Positions 1 through 9,837 are shown, counted from the stretch's first letter. The stretch is DNA of 22,161 nucleotides from Hypsibius dujardini (GCA_001579985.1 LRSR01006494.1:1-22161), one strand, 5' to 3'. The notes: generated by a model not told the origin, from the letters alone. Made by a program: numbers and translations.

Positions 1-628
1 GTAGGCGGCGTCAACTCAACATATTTCCCAAAGAACAATTTCCGAACATCATCGAGAGCTCGACCGACGTTTGACATTCACCGCAGATGGAATAACTTTA
101 TAAAATGGCGAGATCATCTCCGTCGACAATATTATTCTCTGCAACGGATACGAGTTCGATTTTTCGTTTTTCTCCCCGAAATGCGGATTAGAAGTGACCC
201 GCGGTCGCATGTGGCCTCTCTACCGACACTGTGCGTCAACGCTCACCATCCATTTATGGCGGTGTTTGGCGTGCCAAATCGTGTGCCGTTTATCGCCGTC
301 GGATCAGAATCGCAGATTCTGTAGTTCAAGGCCGTTTTAGCTGGGAAAGTGACGCTTCCATCCACGCAAGGCATGATTGACCACACGTCAGCGGACTTTG
401 AGCGTCGAATTAAAGACGCCCCGACAGGCTCATGTCATGGGCGCGAAACTGTATCCGTACCTGCGGGAGCTGGCGGATGAGGCTGGGCTGGATCGGTCGG
501 ATCCGCTTTTGGAGCAGATGTGGTTGTCGCATTCGGCGGTCATTGCCGAATTGCCGCATGAGTTTCGCAATTTTCGGTGTGAACGGACAGACGCCGGTGA
601 ATTTATTCATGAGCCAATCCAAGGCTAG
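1..628 (+). pseudogene. Flavin-containing monooxygenase, 3' part, disabled
   Basis: Three adjacent reading frames of this strand spell the C-terminal half of an FMO (FAD- and NADPH-dependent oxygenation of soft nucleophiles). Residues encoded from about 18-66 (IFPKEQFPNIIESS), 70-230 (VDNIILCNGYEFDF, then SFFSPKCGLEV and WPLYRH) and 236-400 (AHHPFMAVFGVPNRVPF, AVLAGKVTLPS) follow the order of the family, including the CTGY-like motif, here CNGY. The frame at 377-628 gives HVMGAKLYPYLRELADEAG and ends HEFRNFR, matching the usual FMO C-terminus. Disablements seen: a frame change near 65-70, TAA at 101-103, a frame change near 231-235, TAG at 322-324 and a frame change near 405-425. The 5' part lies outside the window. 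Family recognition is from memory of FMO motifs. Sequencing error could explain one break but hardly all five. Confidence 0.8.
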
Positions 629-673
629 ACATGGCGCACGCATTGTCCACATCCAGAGGCTCGTTTAGGGTCC

Positions 674-789
674 TTACAGGTCCGAACCGGGACCCTTCAT
701 GGTTACAGGTCCGAACCGGAACCCTTCATGGTTACAGGTCCGAACCGGAACCCTTCATGGTTACAGGTCCGAACCGGGACCCTTCATCG
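674..789. repeat. Tandem repeat, 4 copies of 29 bp
   Basis: Four consecutive units beginning ttacaggtccgaaccgg start at 674, 703, 732 and 761, spaced exactly 29 bp. Copies 1 and 4 have ccgggaccc, copies 2 and 3 have ccggaaccc. It lies just after the FMO pseudogene. The open frame through it is an artefact of the repeat and has no coding appearance. Confidence 0.95.
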
Positions 790-1447
790 TAGGGCCAGGG
801 GCGGGCAAAGGGGGCGGAATGCAGTTATTTCAAAATTGAACCCAAAATCTGGCCTCTTGTCCCTGATCATTTTGAAACTTGTGGAGGTGTGCAGAAGGGG
901 CGCGATCCGTCGATTTCTTATCTCTTTTATAGCAGCGTAGTGATACCAATGCATTCGAAAACTGATTGTAAACTTGACTTGTCGCTGAATAATTGGCGAG
1001 AAATTTAGGAGATCTGCCCTGCTCTACTTGCGACGGTTCTTTTAAGGTTCTCTCTTATTAGTTAGGTGGAAGGAGGAAGTAACCAATGCCCGAAGACACA
1101 GTTTTGTACAGTGGCAGCAAGTTGATCCTGCGAGAGATTTAAACCGAATCTGGCGGGATACTGCCGCGACATTTATTACAGGCAAGCAGGGAGCTGACAA
1201 TTTATACAGGAGCATGAAGGGGGATTGGATTGATGGATGGATGGATGATGACGAGTTTTCTTTACGCTTCTGAAATAGTTGTGATTAGGCTCGTTGTTAC
1301 TTTATTTAGCGATGAAATAAACTTTTCATGCATGAACGAGTTTGTTCGTTGTCTGTGCATGGCCGCGGACTAGTATGTCCAAGTGTACCCAAACAAGACA
1401 CAATCGGTGAGCTGTACTGGTACTAAGGTTGCTATACAAACTTGAGT
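790..1447. other. Intergenic, no gene seen
   Basis: No convincing open frame, splice-flanked exon or RNA gene is visible. The stretch holds a small tggatggatgg microsatellite near 1230-1250 and otherwise unremarkable sequence. Confidence 0.5.
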
Positions 1448-1738
1448 TCAAGGCCATTCAAGGACGTTCTCGTCGTCTGGTCTGACCAATTTCACGTACA
1501 GTGCACTTGAATAAAGAACTTCCTCCGGAGACATAGACGCAACTGAAGAAACCGTCATGCATTTAGTGTTATTGCATGTCGCTGGTGCGATAGCTGACGC
1601 GGTGGTCGTAACATTCCCAACTAAGGCAGCGTCGGCGGGGAACTTTTCCAAGTTGTCAGAGTTTGAACTCGGACAGTTGCCGCTTTTAATATTTCTATTG
1701 GGTTTCCCCGCTGTGCCAAAACGTTGTTGATGACTCAT
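1448..1738 (-). CDS. Hypothetical 96-residue single-exon ORF
   Basis: This is an uninterrupted frame starting with ATG (1738-1736) and ending TGA. The predicted protein is rich in Ser, Thr, Asn and Ala, with no signal peptide, membrane segment or recognisable domain; the acidic C-terminus ends EEVLYSSALYVKLVRPDDE followed by NVLEWP. Codon use is mixed and not repeat-driven, so it is a better coding candidate than most short frames here. I do not recognise a family and there is no neighbouring context to support it. Confidence 0.2.
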   Translation of the reverse strand: MSHQQRFGTAGKPNRNIKSGNCPSSNSDNLEKFPADAALVGNVTTTASAIAPATCNNTKCMTVSSVASMSPEEVLYSSALYVKLVRPDDENVLEWP

Positions 1739-2203
1739 TTTCGAACGTAATCTTTTCCATGTTACTTTTAAAACTTGGTGGGCAACGGCTTACTATAGAT
1801 CGTCCCATTTTTGACTTTCAATGGTGCTTATACCAGCCGGCCTATTAACCGGCGTGATGCGCATAATACAGCAGGAAAGATTACTGCAGGATTGCTAAAG
1901 ACGTCTATGGAATTCAAACCGAACCAAGTATTTTGAAAAATAGGGAAATGCATTTTGGTTGTTTTGATCGATCACTTCGAATAACGGATTAATTATTCAA
2001 GACTGAATGCATTCTGAAGTGAGAAATGTCAATATCGGACAGCAAATAATTTGGCGTCACTTGGCTGAAATGTAGGCTGAAATGATTTTAAACTTATCAG
2101 TGTAAAATGGAATCAGTATCGATAATTCCGACGAACTTAACCTAAAGCCAATAAAGATACACTTTCTCGTTCCACGCAAGTGTCTCTCTTTGTTCATACT
2201 TAC
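1739..2203. other. Intergenic, no gene seen
   Basis: AT-rich spacer with no usable open frame, splice-site pair or repeat that I can support on either strand. Confidence 0.4.
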
Positions 2204-2326
2204 CGGTAGCACGTCACACGAGGAATTTGAGAATAGATTGGTTTGCCGTCTGTCAGCATAGTGTTTGCTGCCAGAACGACTAAATCTGACTTTCCATATG
2301 TTTCATCGAAGCCTGAAAAATGGTGT
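2204..2326 (-). CDS. Candidate internal exon of an unidentified gene
   Basis: On the minus strand a frame encoding HHFSGFDETYGKSDLVV and ending PIYSQIPRVTCYR runs straight into a consensus donor (gtaagt, revcomp of 2198-2203). Upstream are two possible acceptors, ttctgcag (exon from 2326) and tttttcag (exon from 2312). Either gives an open phase-2-ending exon of 109-123 bp. I see no matching partner exon nearby, so it could also be chance. No family recognised. Confidence 0.25.
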
Positions 2327-2460
2327 CTGCAGAAGAACATTTTACAAAGTACACAGCTTCTTTTTTTTACCATTTTCATGTAATGTGTCTTACCATGATA
2401 TAACCGAATGTTAAGTACAACCCTTTTCATTCGTAATCGACATTGACAACCAATTACAAA

Positions 2461-3732
2461 ATGAGTCTAAACTTGAAGCTGACCTTAATGATGATAACAC
2501 GTGTTGCAACTCACATCCTAAGTGCACCAACGGATAAACACGCATCAGCCCCTCTGCCCCCGGGCTGCTCACACGACAGCGAATGCGTAAATGCCTCTGC
2601 AACTGACGGTTTAGGCAACGGAAAATGCGGTAAATTAAGGGACTAACTTCCCTGTGTTCCTGCAATGGCTGTGCCGAGGTCAACGTCCTAGGTGAGCTAT
2701 TCCTACCCCGAAGGACGCAAAGTGATGTTGCGATAAACAAGCATAATCAGGCAGTCTTTGGTGGTTTCTAGTCTTCCCACTGGAAGTAAAACCTTCGAGC
2801 ATCGGTAAGTAATCTAGAGCTTGGTAGTTCTGATAGGGCGTTGCCCAGAAATCTCCTGGTTCTTTTTGGCGATAAAATGTGGTGATATTTCTAAATGATA
2901 TATAGATACAGACCTGCGTACTTACAATGGCATTCGAATTTTAGCCTACGGGGGAGTCTGTCCAGATACGGAGCGATTGTATGGAGTCTGGACCTGTTAA
3001 GATCCCAGCCAGCAGACCTGCTATTGTAATAATACTGTCTGCTCAACTGGAGAACGCACTTGCGGAGGGATCTGCTATGACCCCAATGAGAAGACCTGCT
3101 TCCGTGACTGACTCTTGCCCTGTGAGGTAGGACAGAGATTCTATAGAACCGACACGTGCTATGACTCTATTCCGTGCCTGAAGAATATAACCTGTTACGA
3201 TCCAAAATCGTCCACTTGCTTTTCTCACCGAATCTGTCTCAATGGACTCCTTTCCTTACCGTACTGCGAGGACTGCGATTGCTGCTTTAAGCATAATATG
3301 GTCATGTTTACCAAAAATATTAATTTAACACATCCAGTCGGAAGTCTTCTATGCAGGGAGAATGGTACAACGATATACTACGGCCTGAGTGTCACAACCT
3401 GCTTCGGTGACCGGACTTGCATAAACGGCAAACTCGCATGTAAGGCCAACTCTTGCTATGACCCCCGTACGCATATTTGCACAGATACGGACTACTATCC
3501 CGTTGGAAATCTGCTCTGCAAGATTGGTGGGATATTCTTTCATTACGATCCGAGTGTTAAGATCTGTTTTGGAGACAAAACCTGCAAGAACGGCCAATTC
3601 CCATGCGGAAAACAAGATTGTTACAACCCGCCCTTCCAGACCTGCTACTTCGACTCCGGAATGTATTACCTATGCTATAGCGACCAACTTTTGTGTAAGA
3701 CTGAGTATTACGTATTACTGGCAATCATATAA
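2461..3732 (+). pseudogene. Secreted-type cysteine-rich repeat protein, disabled
   Basis: Three pieces join with matching phase-1 splice sites: a first exon from ATG 2461 to 2691 (donor gtgagc), a 33-bp exon 2772-2804 (donor gtaagt) and a large exon 2945-3732. The start is hydrophobic (SLNLKLTLMMI), consistent with a weak signal peptide, and is followed by a Cys-containing segment. Exon 3 is a run of cysteine repeats of the form CYDPxxxxC, with spacers such as GNLLCK and CFGDKTC, repeating roughly every 35-45 residues; the frame 3115-3732 is intact for 205 codons. Disablements: the first exon needs a frame change after TAA 2644-2646, and exon 3 has TAA at 2998-3000 (exactly where a CYDP repeat expects Tyr) and TGA at 3109-3111. 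The repeat resembles Cys-rich extracellular repeats of the PriA type, but only loosely; function unknown. It could instead be a live gene starting inside exon 3, or a sequence with assembly errors. Confidence 0.55.
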
Positions 3733-3837
3733 CGTTTGTGAAGACAACAAGCTCTATTACAATTTTCAAATATCAGTCCTTGCGTTAATCATGTGGTGTT
3801 TTGTGCCTTTTAAACCGACTGAAAAGTAAATAGTCTT

Positions 3838-3843
3838 AATAAA
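3838..3843 (+). promoter_or_regulatory. Possible polyadenylation signal
   Basis: An AATAAA hexamer lies about 105 bp downstream of the stop of the cysteine-rich frame, a normal place for a 3' UTR signal. It is in AT-rich sequence, so chance is possible. Confidence 0.35.
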
Positions 3844-4600
3844 TAAACGACCATGGATAAATCTATGAGACTTATGAATAAACAGCCATCATCAGTATGC
3901 AGTAGAGTATGCGAGCCTTTTACATACCAAGTAGCAGAATTTTATTCATTTTCAGTTGCTATATTCTGTAACTGAATTCGTTATAGTTTGCCATCTTCAT
4001 CGCAGTGGTGTATAATAAAACTGATTGATTAGAATTTTTCGAACAAAATGGTTATTTCTCCAGATCGTAATGACGAAGAGAAAGCGAACTCTTCCTCCTA
4101 AAGAGGTTAACCTTGAATTATTAAACTCGCCAGAAGAGAAGCGTGAGTGGCTTACAATAATTTTTTTACCACTCCAATGGATGACTTATGTGAGAATTAT
4201 TTCGAAAACTGGATTTAGCCACTGAAATTGATGTTTGGAAAATTATGCTAGCCACCACTTTTCTGTTCTGGTATAACAGGTTTATCCAACATTCCAGATG
4301 AAGTTTAACTGTACCTGCCACCATTGAGTGTGTTTGAGAAAAATGTCTAAATCCGTTACTTTTTGTCGACTAAAAAATTGCGTGCGAACGATTTGCTGAA
4401 ATGTTGGAACAATTTCTTTCTCACCGTACGAAAATCTTCTACAAACAGGTTTGCCGAACATAATGAAGCCGTTCTGTCGAAACTTCTCCGTAACGTTTTG
4501 AGGGGTGGAAAGTTATGACGAAAGTCGTTTGCATGGGGTGAGGATGGCGATAATAGTAAATGTCAAGTTAAAACACCAAGTTCGGTGAAGGTTCACTCAT
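3844..4600. other. Spacer with possible decayed coding fragments
   Basis: A short frame at 4064-4225 reads MTKRKRTLPPKEVNLELLNS and then drifts, and another frame of about 60 codons at about 4330-4515 reads LRANDLLKCWNNFFLTVRKS. They are in different frames, separated by stops, and match no family I know. They may be remains of one dead gene. Nothing else is visible in this stretch. Confidence 0.2.
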
Positions 4601-4889
4601 TATAGGTGCAATATAGGTCTGTGCAGGTGATTACACTGTAACGGCGTACGAAGATCCTTCTGCAAGGCCAGGATTACGATGGAACTTCCATGGATTATGA
4701 TGCTGCAATAATATAGCAGATTTAAGCATTCGCTCAGGAAGCAAGAGCAACATTTAACCGCTGATATTTCAACCCGTAATCTAGAAAGTGTCGCTGCCTC
4801 GAATGGAGAGTTATCTCCGATGCAATGTGACGTTGGGAAATTGAAGGGGAGATGAAGGGCGTGCATTTTGAACGATAATGAATTCTTAC

Positions 4890-5262
4890 GTGTGGGTGTC
4901 AATCGCTGATTCGTTGTGGTAGACGGGGATGATTGCACTTTATGAATGAGAGGAATATTCGATGTAATCCAGGGTGTTTGGGTTGATGTTCCACCGCTGA
5001 CAGGAGCTTGTTCCACTGCTTGATCGATGCAGTATTTCTTGCAAGACCTTCCCATATTTCTGCAGTATTCGCAGAATGGGAGAGGAGCCAATGACCGTTT
5101 AGGCCGAATCTCCGCTACAAAAAAAGTCAAGTCTACAATACTGCTTGGTATGCAACCAATATTTAAAGTTCATAGTGTTATTTTACCCTGAGGAACTCTG
5201 GTCAGTTGGCCAACAACGAGGAAAGAAGTAGAAATGAAGACGAACAGGTATAACAGGAGCAT
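4890..5262 (-). CDS. Candidate secreted peptide precursor, two exons
   Basis: The start codon is at 5262-5260. Exon 1 (5262-5187) encodes 25 residues with a textbook signal peptide (MLLLYLFVFISTSFLVVGQ) and ends at donor gtaaaa. A 72-bp intron ends in a strong polypyrimidine acceptor (gactttttttgtag), and exon 2 (from 5114) continues in phase 1. Exon 2 encodes a Lys-Arg at residues 31-32, then a short core with four cysteines (FCEYCRNMGRSCKKYC, residues 39-54), then a Ser/Thr/Pro/Gln-rich linker. A good donor (gtaaga) follows 4890, at about residue 100; without splicing there, the frame runs on to 4600. I infer a secreted peptide or small Cys-stabilised protein released at the dibasic site. 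I do not recognise it as a known neuropeptide. The 3' exon is not resolved. Confidence 0.55.
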
Positions 5263-6108
5263 GTACCGCAAATGATGTTGCGAGTACTGTAAACAAATGG
5301 TTATTAAGACATCTTGACGTCTGACGATTCAGCCTAAACAGTACACTCTCACCATAATAATGGGAACTCAACGGGAGCCGTTTCAGATAAAGAATATGTC
5401 AAGCAGATGTGAGTAAATTTTTACATCCGGATGAGTGAAAATAACTTTCACAGCAGAGTGTTCATGGCACAACAAATGCTAACTCTCGCGTGTGGCATTT
5501 TCGTAAAAGTTCGCCCCATGTCAAAAAGAGGTGTCAGTTACAGACGACAGTACGAACAGGCATTCCTGTGAAGGCCACATACGTGATAAAACATTAGGTA
5601 GTGTAGAAATTTGTGGCACACGCAACTCAAATGGTGGGGAACTGGTTTTATTCAGCTGCCTTATGTGCAGAACCGGTTCTACTTCCGGAAAATCTAACCC
5701 CTTTGATGCTTCTTGGAAAAGCATCAGATATCTCATGATTTTATGGTCAACGGTTTGATGAAGCAGGTATGCATGCATCATACATTGTATTGTAGTAGAG
5801 CAATGAAATTATCAATCAAAATGAACAGAACTTGCATTGCAATCTGCAGGTTATTGCCAAATGGCCCACACAAAATTTGAAAAAACAGGTTCAGTGTGCA
5901 CTGAACTTATAAAATCTGTTTCTATAACATTTAGACGAAATATTATGCATTTTTTATTTTCCAGCAATGCAAACTCAAAAAGTATGACCCGTACTGACCC
6001 GTACTGACCCGTACTGACGCGTTAGCTTAGCGCACCTGTAGCGCCGCCCTCGGGCGATTCCCCGCCCCCCCCCCACTCCGTGTGTTATGCCCAATACTAG
6101 AACTAGTA
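5263..6108. other. Intergenic, short repeats only
   Basis: No supportable gene. A minus-strand frame at 5521-5781 (86 codons) has no recognisable features. Three copies of gtactgaccc sit at about 5990-6017, followed by a GC-rich stretch with a C10 run near 6063-6074. Confidence 0.4.
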
Positions 6109-6466
6109 CGAGGTAAAGGCCGTTAACCAGGCCGCTTTTAGAAATCGTAACTTAATCAGGCCGGTTTTTTCAACGTTGATTTTCCGGCGCTGCAGTGCAG
6201 CTATGCCATAACAAATGGCTTGAAAACATTCAGAAAAATTCTCTGACCCATTTTAGTTCGTTCCTAAGCCTCACGGTTCGAATTTGAGTCCAAAACAAAA
6301 GAGAAAAATCTCAATGGACAAGTGTGCAAGTAGTCCGGTAGAGGCGCTACTTCGGTTCCATCTCCCTGGGTTGACTTCGTAAAAACGACTTATGCGTCAC
6401 CTGTTGGCTGCCGGCCTGGTTAAGTTACGATTACTAAAAGCGGCCTGGTTAACGGCCTTTACCTCG
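6109..6466. mobile_element. Non-autonomous TIR element (MITE), copy 1
   Basis: The left end cgaggtaaaggccgttaacc and the right end, its reverse complement, are terminal inverted repeats that extend imperfectly for about 60 bp (ccaggccgcttttag, then gtaacttaa). TA dinucleotides flank both ends (6107-6108 and 6467-6468), consistent with a TA target duplication as in Tc1/mariner-type insertions. There is no open frame for a transposase. A second copy at 11972-12334 shares interior sequence as well as ends. Confidence 0.85.
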
Positions 6467-6534
6467 TACTGTACAGTCTGTACTCAGACCAATATATTTT
6501 CGTTTTAATTTTATTCGTATTGTACAAAACAAGT

Positions 6535-7090
6535 ATACAGCTGTGTTTGCAACAGCTTCCGGCTATAAGTCGGACCACCCTCTTTTAGCGTAAACATAGA
6601 CCACCCTATTGCATTGGTAAATTCCCACAAACCATGAGCGACAAAATTGATTGCTTAATTTTTCCAACGGCTCAATTGAATATTCTTTCTATTGATCGAT
6701 TGATTGAAAACGGCACCTCCTCAACCTGTTACTCCACGGAAAGTCAGGGCAATTTTTTTGATGCACGGTGGAGGAAAGACCCATCGAGAAATCGGCGGTT
6801 ACTTTGGCTAATGTGAGAATCGGTCCCGAAAAGTGATGGACCGGCACGACCAGAACGGCATTCCTCTGAAGGAGCCCTGACTTTCCGTGGAGTAACAGGT
6901 TGAGGAGATGCCGTTCTCAATCAATCGATCAATAGAAAGAATATTCAACTGAGCCGTTGGAAACATCAAGCAATCAATTCTGCCGCTCATGGTTTGTGGG
7001 AATTCACCAATGCAATAGGGTGGTCTATGTTTACACCAAAAGAGGGTGGTCCGACTTACAGCCGGAAGCTGTTGCAAACACAGCTGTACA
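6535..7090. repeat. Large inverted repeat, about 216-bp arms, 123-bp loop
   Basis: The left arm 6535-6750 is the reverse complement of the right arm 6874-7090 with only scattered substitutions (I estimate above 90% identity by eye). The shared sequence begins cagctgtgtttgcaacagc and ends cacggaaagtcagggc. Each arm carries the same short frame (residues FPTAQLNILSIDRLIENG), one on each strand, with a few amino-acid differences. A transcript through it would fold into a long hairpin. It could be a foldback element or an inverted duplication of a gene fragment. Confidence 0.9.
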
Positions 7091-7550
7091 GTACCTTTTC
7101 GTTACATATGGTGAAAATGTCAACGAGGAATCTTTCATGGACATTAGCTGTTTCAATGAGCCTTCGTTTGAGGAGGATTGTGATGGAGAGGATTTATAAA
7201 CATTTTAAATTGTGTACTTTGTGCTATTTTGTGTAGGGGAGGGAACCAGAGTAGTGGCGGATTGAGGGCGGCTCGTATGGAATGGCAAGCGTGCTGGGGT
7301 AAACAAATCCGGCCGGGGACCTCTCGGTTGATCTTAATTTGAGTTTAGGATGGGACAGCATCGAGAAAAGTTTATTTTATTATATAGGCAGGGACCCGTT
7401 ATTCTGGAATTGTAAAGTGATTCAAAGTAGGAGCCAAAAATGACAATGGCAAGTAATGGTCAGAAATGGGGAACACTCCTCATTGAACTGATAGTTTGCA
7501 ATACGCAAGAAGTCAGTATGCAGTAACACATTTGTGTGAACTCACTTCAG
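7091..7550. other. Spacer upstream of BTB-type exon
   Basis: A short acidic frame ends at 7199 (MDISCFNEPSFEEDCDGEDL) with no recognised family. I searched this stretch and upstream for the BACK exon expected before 7551 and did not find one. Confidence 0.3.
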
Positions 7551-8339
7551 GCAAGCATACTGTCCGCGGAGGAAACCGCCGATGTACTGACTCACTTACA
7601 TCGGGTGCAAGGGGTGAAGATGCGCTTCCCTCAAGTGGCCCGGATTCAATCGCGGTAAGAAAATGTTTATTTTTCTTTTTCGGCCCAGTTAAAGAGCATG
7701 TGCCAATTTGAGACTCAACCGACTGCTAGTTAAGATACTGACAAGGGAATGCTCTCTTATATTTGCCTATTCTCAGGCAGTTTGAAGGTATCATTCGAAA
7801 TCGAAAGGTACGAATTTCCCGGTCGCTTGATACCAAAAATTAGGGCTCAGCACTTGACTTCGTGAGAATTTCTTACGAAAACCCCAATTTTTTGACAAAA
7901 TCTGTAATTTTCGTCGTTGAAATCCTCCAAAAAATCTTTATGCTCAAGAAAAACCCGTTTTTATAAAGTCGCTAAAACATCACTGGATCACAGTAAAGTT
8001 TTGACAGATTCAACTGCGAAAATCGTTCAATCAAGTCGACGTTTCATTGAAATCAAAATCGAGAGGAGGTGCTTGTCTAGTTTGCAATTTGTGCACCGGA
8101 TTCAACGGCCTAACTTTCGGTATCATTTGATAGGAAAAATTCGTACCTTTCCAATGATAACTTCCAAGCTGCTTCAGAATAGGCGACAATTAGCGAGCAT
8201 TTCCTTGAAAAGTACTTGGACCCCAGAGAGATTTGCTTACTGTACATTTTGCAGCGCTCGTCCCCGCAACTCTTATGGAGGGCACACCTATAAGCACTGT
8301 GGCATCTGCAACGGCCAGCACCAAAGCGGTTACTATTGA
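7551..8339 (+). CDS. BTB-BACK family gene, last two exons only
   Basis: Exon 7551-7654 follows a ctcacttcag acceptor and reads ASILSAEETADVLTHLHRV, directly comparable with gene A (SILTAEETADLLAFLHKV) and gene B (GILSDREAADLLEFLHQI). It ends in phase 2 at donor gtaaga. The last exon 8255-8339 follows acceptor tacattttgcag, keeps the phase (CG plus C gives Arg) and encodes 27 residues ending HCGICNGQHQSGYY before TGA. The intron position and phase equal those of the last intron of gene B. The BTB and BACK exons are not visible upstream, where repeats and inverted duplications lie, so this is either a 5'-truncated relic or the end of a gene with distant exons. The intron carries an inverted-repeat element (7731-8218). 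Confidence 0.6.
7731..8218. mobile_element. Intronic inverted-repeat element
   Basis: The left side (taagatactgacaaggg, tttgcctattctc, aaaggtacgaattt, ttgataccaaaaattagg) reappears in order, reverse-complemented, on the right side (cctaactttcggtatca, aaattcgtaccttt, agaataggcgaca, gaaaagtactt). The arms are each over 100 bp and diverged. No transposase frame is seen. It lies wholly inside the intron between the two BTB-type exons. Confidence 0.65.
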
Positions 8340-9027
8340 AGCCACTCCCTCGGCAGCCTTCGAATGGACCCATAGCCTCCTGATTAGGTGTCATCAGTGA
8401 ATGTGACCTTAGTATGTGCTAGATTGCACGTGTGAGCTCTTGGCATTCGTCTTGCATGGAATTTGTCGGACAAATGCATACTGTTCGCTCCCGATCTCAA
8501 AGGTCGATTTTAGATCCGGCCCGAAAACACGTGTCGTCGCTCGCTTGGTTGTTCACTCAGATTCACTTAAACTTTATTGAGTTAAAATTTGGAAACCGAA
8601 ATTATCATTTCAGTCAAGCAAGGTAGCATAGCCTGTCAGGCAAAGACCAACAGGCCAGTCACGAACAAGGGAACGGAATTGAACGATCCGCTCAAGCTTG
8701 ATGTGAATCAGCGGGGGTGGGGCCTAATTGACCCTTGAGATTGGGAGCGTACAGTACTCTTGCACTTTGTCCTGCACTTGAATTTGAACAGCGATTTATT
8801 GCGTGTACGAAAACCAATGTTCCTCTCTTTCCTTTCTCTCGCTAACGTTTCCCCATAAACCTCCAGTTCGTCATAGTGGCATTGTTTCTTCCCACGTGTC
8901 ACTGAGTCGCGGGCAATTTGAGGGAAACCGGATTCGAGTCCTCGAGTAATGACAATCTCATCAAAATCCATGTTTCTGTTCAAGGTCAACCATCCTAGAC
9001 TTGCACAAATAGTTCTGCAACGTCGAC
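8340..9027. other. Intergenic, no gene supported
   Basis: A 108-codon minus-strand frame (8708-9034) is very basic and rich in Arg and Lys, with no domain I recognise. Nothing else is supported. Confidence 0.3.
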
Positions 9028-9222
9028 GGCGCACCGAGGGGGGGGGGTGTTTTGTTAATCTAAAACCCCCCTCGAAAGTAAAAAAAGTGCGCCAAGGGTC
9101 CCCCTTTAGAGAAAAACACTATGATTGAAAATTGTCATGCAATACTCCCCCCTAACGTTCTATCGGAAATATTTCGGATACAATAAAAAACACCCCCCCC
9201 TTAATCCAAAGCTCGGCGCGCC
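9028..9222. mobile_element. Short foldback element with G-rich ends
   Basis: The left end ggcgcaccgag plus a G-run and tgtttt is mirrored on the right by aaaaaacac, a C-run and ctcggcgcgcc. The right end extends to an (in reverse) agtggcgcgccgag sequence resembling the general style of hAT ends. No target duplication is clear and there is no coding capacity. Confidence 0.4.
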
Positions 9223-9618
9223 ACTGCACATCGTTCTCCCAGGTTATAAGGTTCCTCGCAAATGGGCTTCACACAATTTGATGGCCAGTCCGATTAGATT
9301 ACATGCCATAATAAAAAAAGCTGTAACTTTGCCGTAACCATTATCGAAGTAGTCGAGCGTGCACCCGTGGATGAGTTTGTGGAACTGCCTGTCATAAGCA
9401 GTATTTAATGCTGGAAATTATGGCAATCGAAACGTCTACCGTGAGACCACCATTTTTCTTTGAATTGACGTCGAGTGAGACCACCATTTTTTTGAAACCT
9501 TGACCTTACTACCAAAATTGACGTCGAGTTTGCTTTCAACGTTCCGAACAAGTGCACTCCATCCGCGCACAAAGTCGTGAGGTTGCCGACGTCTTAGCCC
9601 ACTGTCAGGGACTCTGGC
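9223..9618. other. Upstream region of FMO exon
   Basis: No gene is seen. The phrase gtgagaccaccattttt occurs twice (about 9440 and 9475) with attgacgtcgagt also repeated, a small local duplication. Confidence 0.4.
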
Positions 9619-9830
9619 ATGACTCCTAGTAAAACGGTGGCAATCATTGGGGCTGGTGTATCTGGCTTGTTCGCGCTAATGCATTTTGGAGCGGACTCGA
9701 ACTACGACGTCGTTGCATATGAGCTTCAAAACAGAATCGGTGGAGCGTGGAACTACTCGGACGGATGCGAAAACGACCCCGATGCTGCAATAACATCGGA
9801 GAATTACTGCCGAATGTACCGCGGCATGCA
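9619..9830 (+). CDS. Flavin-containing monooxygenase, first exon
   Basis: ATG 9619 opens a 70-codon frame with the FAD-binding Rossmann signature near the N-terminus (VAIIGAGVSGLFAL, GxGxxG at residues 11-16) and the family's second anchor, ELQNRIGGAWNY, at about residues 35-46. It reaches YCRMYRGM, comparable with the start of the conserved YxxLrtN region. The exon ends in phase 2 at a plausible donor (gtaaaa at 9831); unspliced, a stop follows at 9832-9834. A CAGACA microsatellite begins directly after the donor. I could not find a following FMO exon in the next 2.7 kb, so this may be an orphan first exon, a gene with a long intron, or a pseudogene. It is a different FMO copy from the one at 1-628, which covers only the C-terminal half. 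Confidence 0.7.
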
Positions 9831-9837
9831 GTAAAAT

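Noticed and set aside
377-628. Possible retrotransposon gag fragment (LLEQMWLSHS resembles gypsy gag)
   Set aside because: The preceding frames are clearly FMO, and HVMGAKLYPYLRELADEAG fits the FMO C-terminus in the right order.
5521-5781. Minus-strand 86-codon frame
   Set aside because: No domain, signal peptide or splice support, and the opposite strand is also open over most of the same stretch.
8915-8950. Possible tRNA B box (ggattcgagtcc), also ggttcgaattt inside the MITEs
   Set aside because: No matching A box, acceptor stem or cloverleaf could be folded around them.
8708-9034. Minus-strand 108-codon frame
   Set aside because: Arg/Lys-rich without a recognisable domain, and its start lies within the G-rich foldback element.
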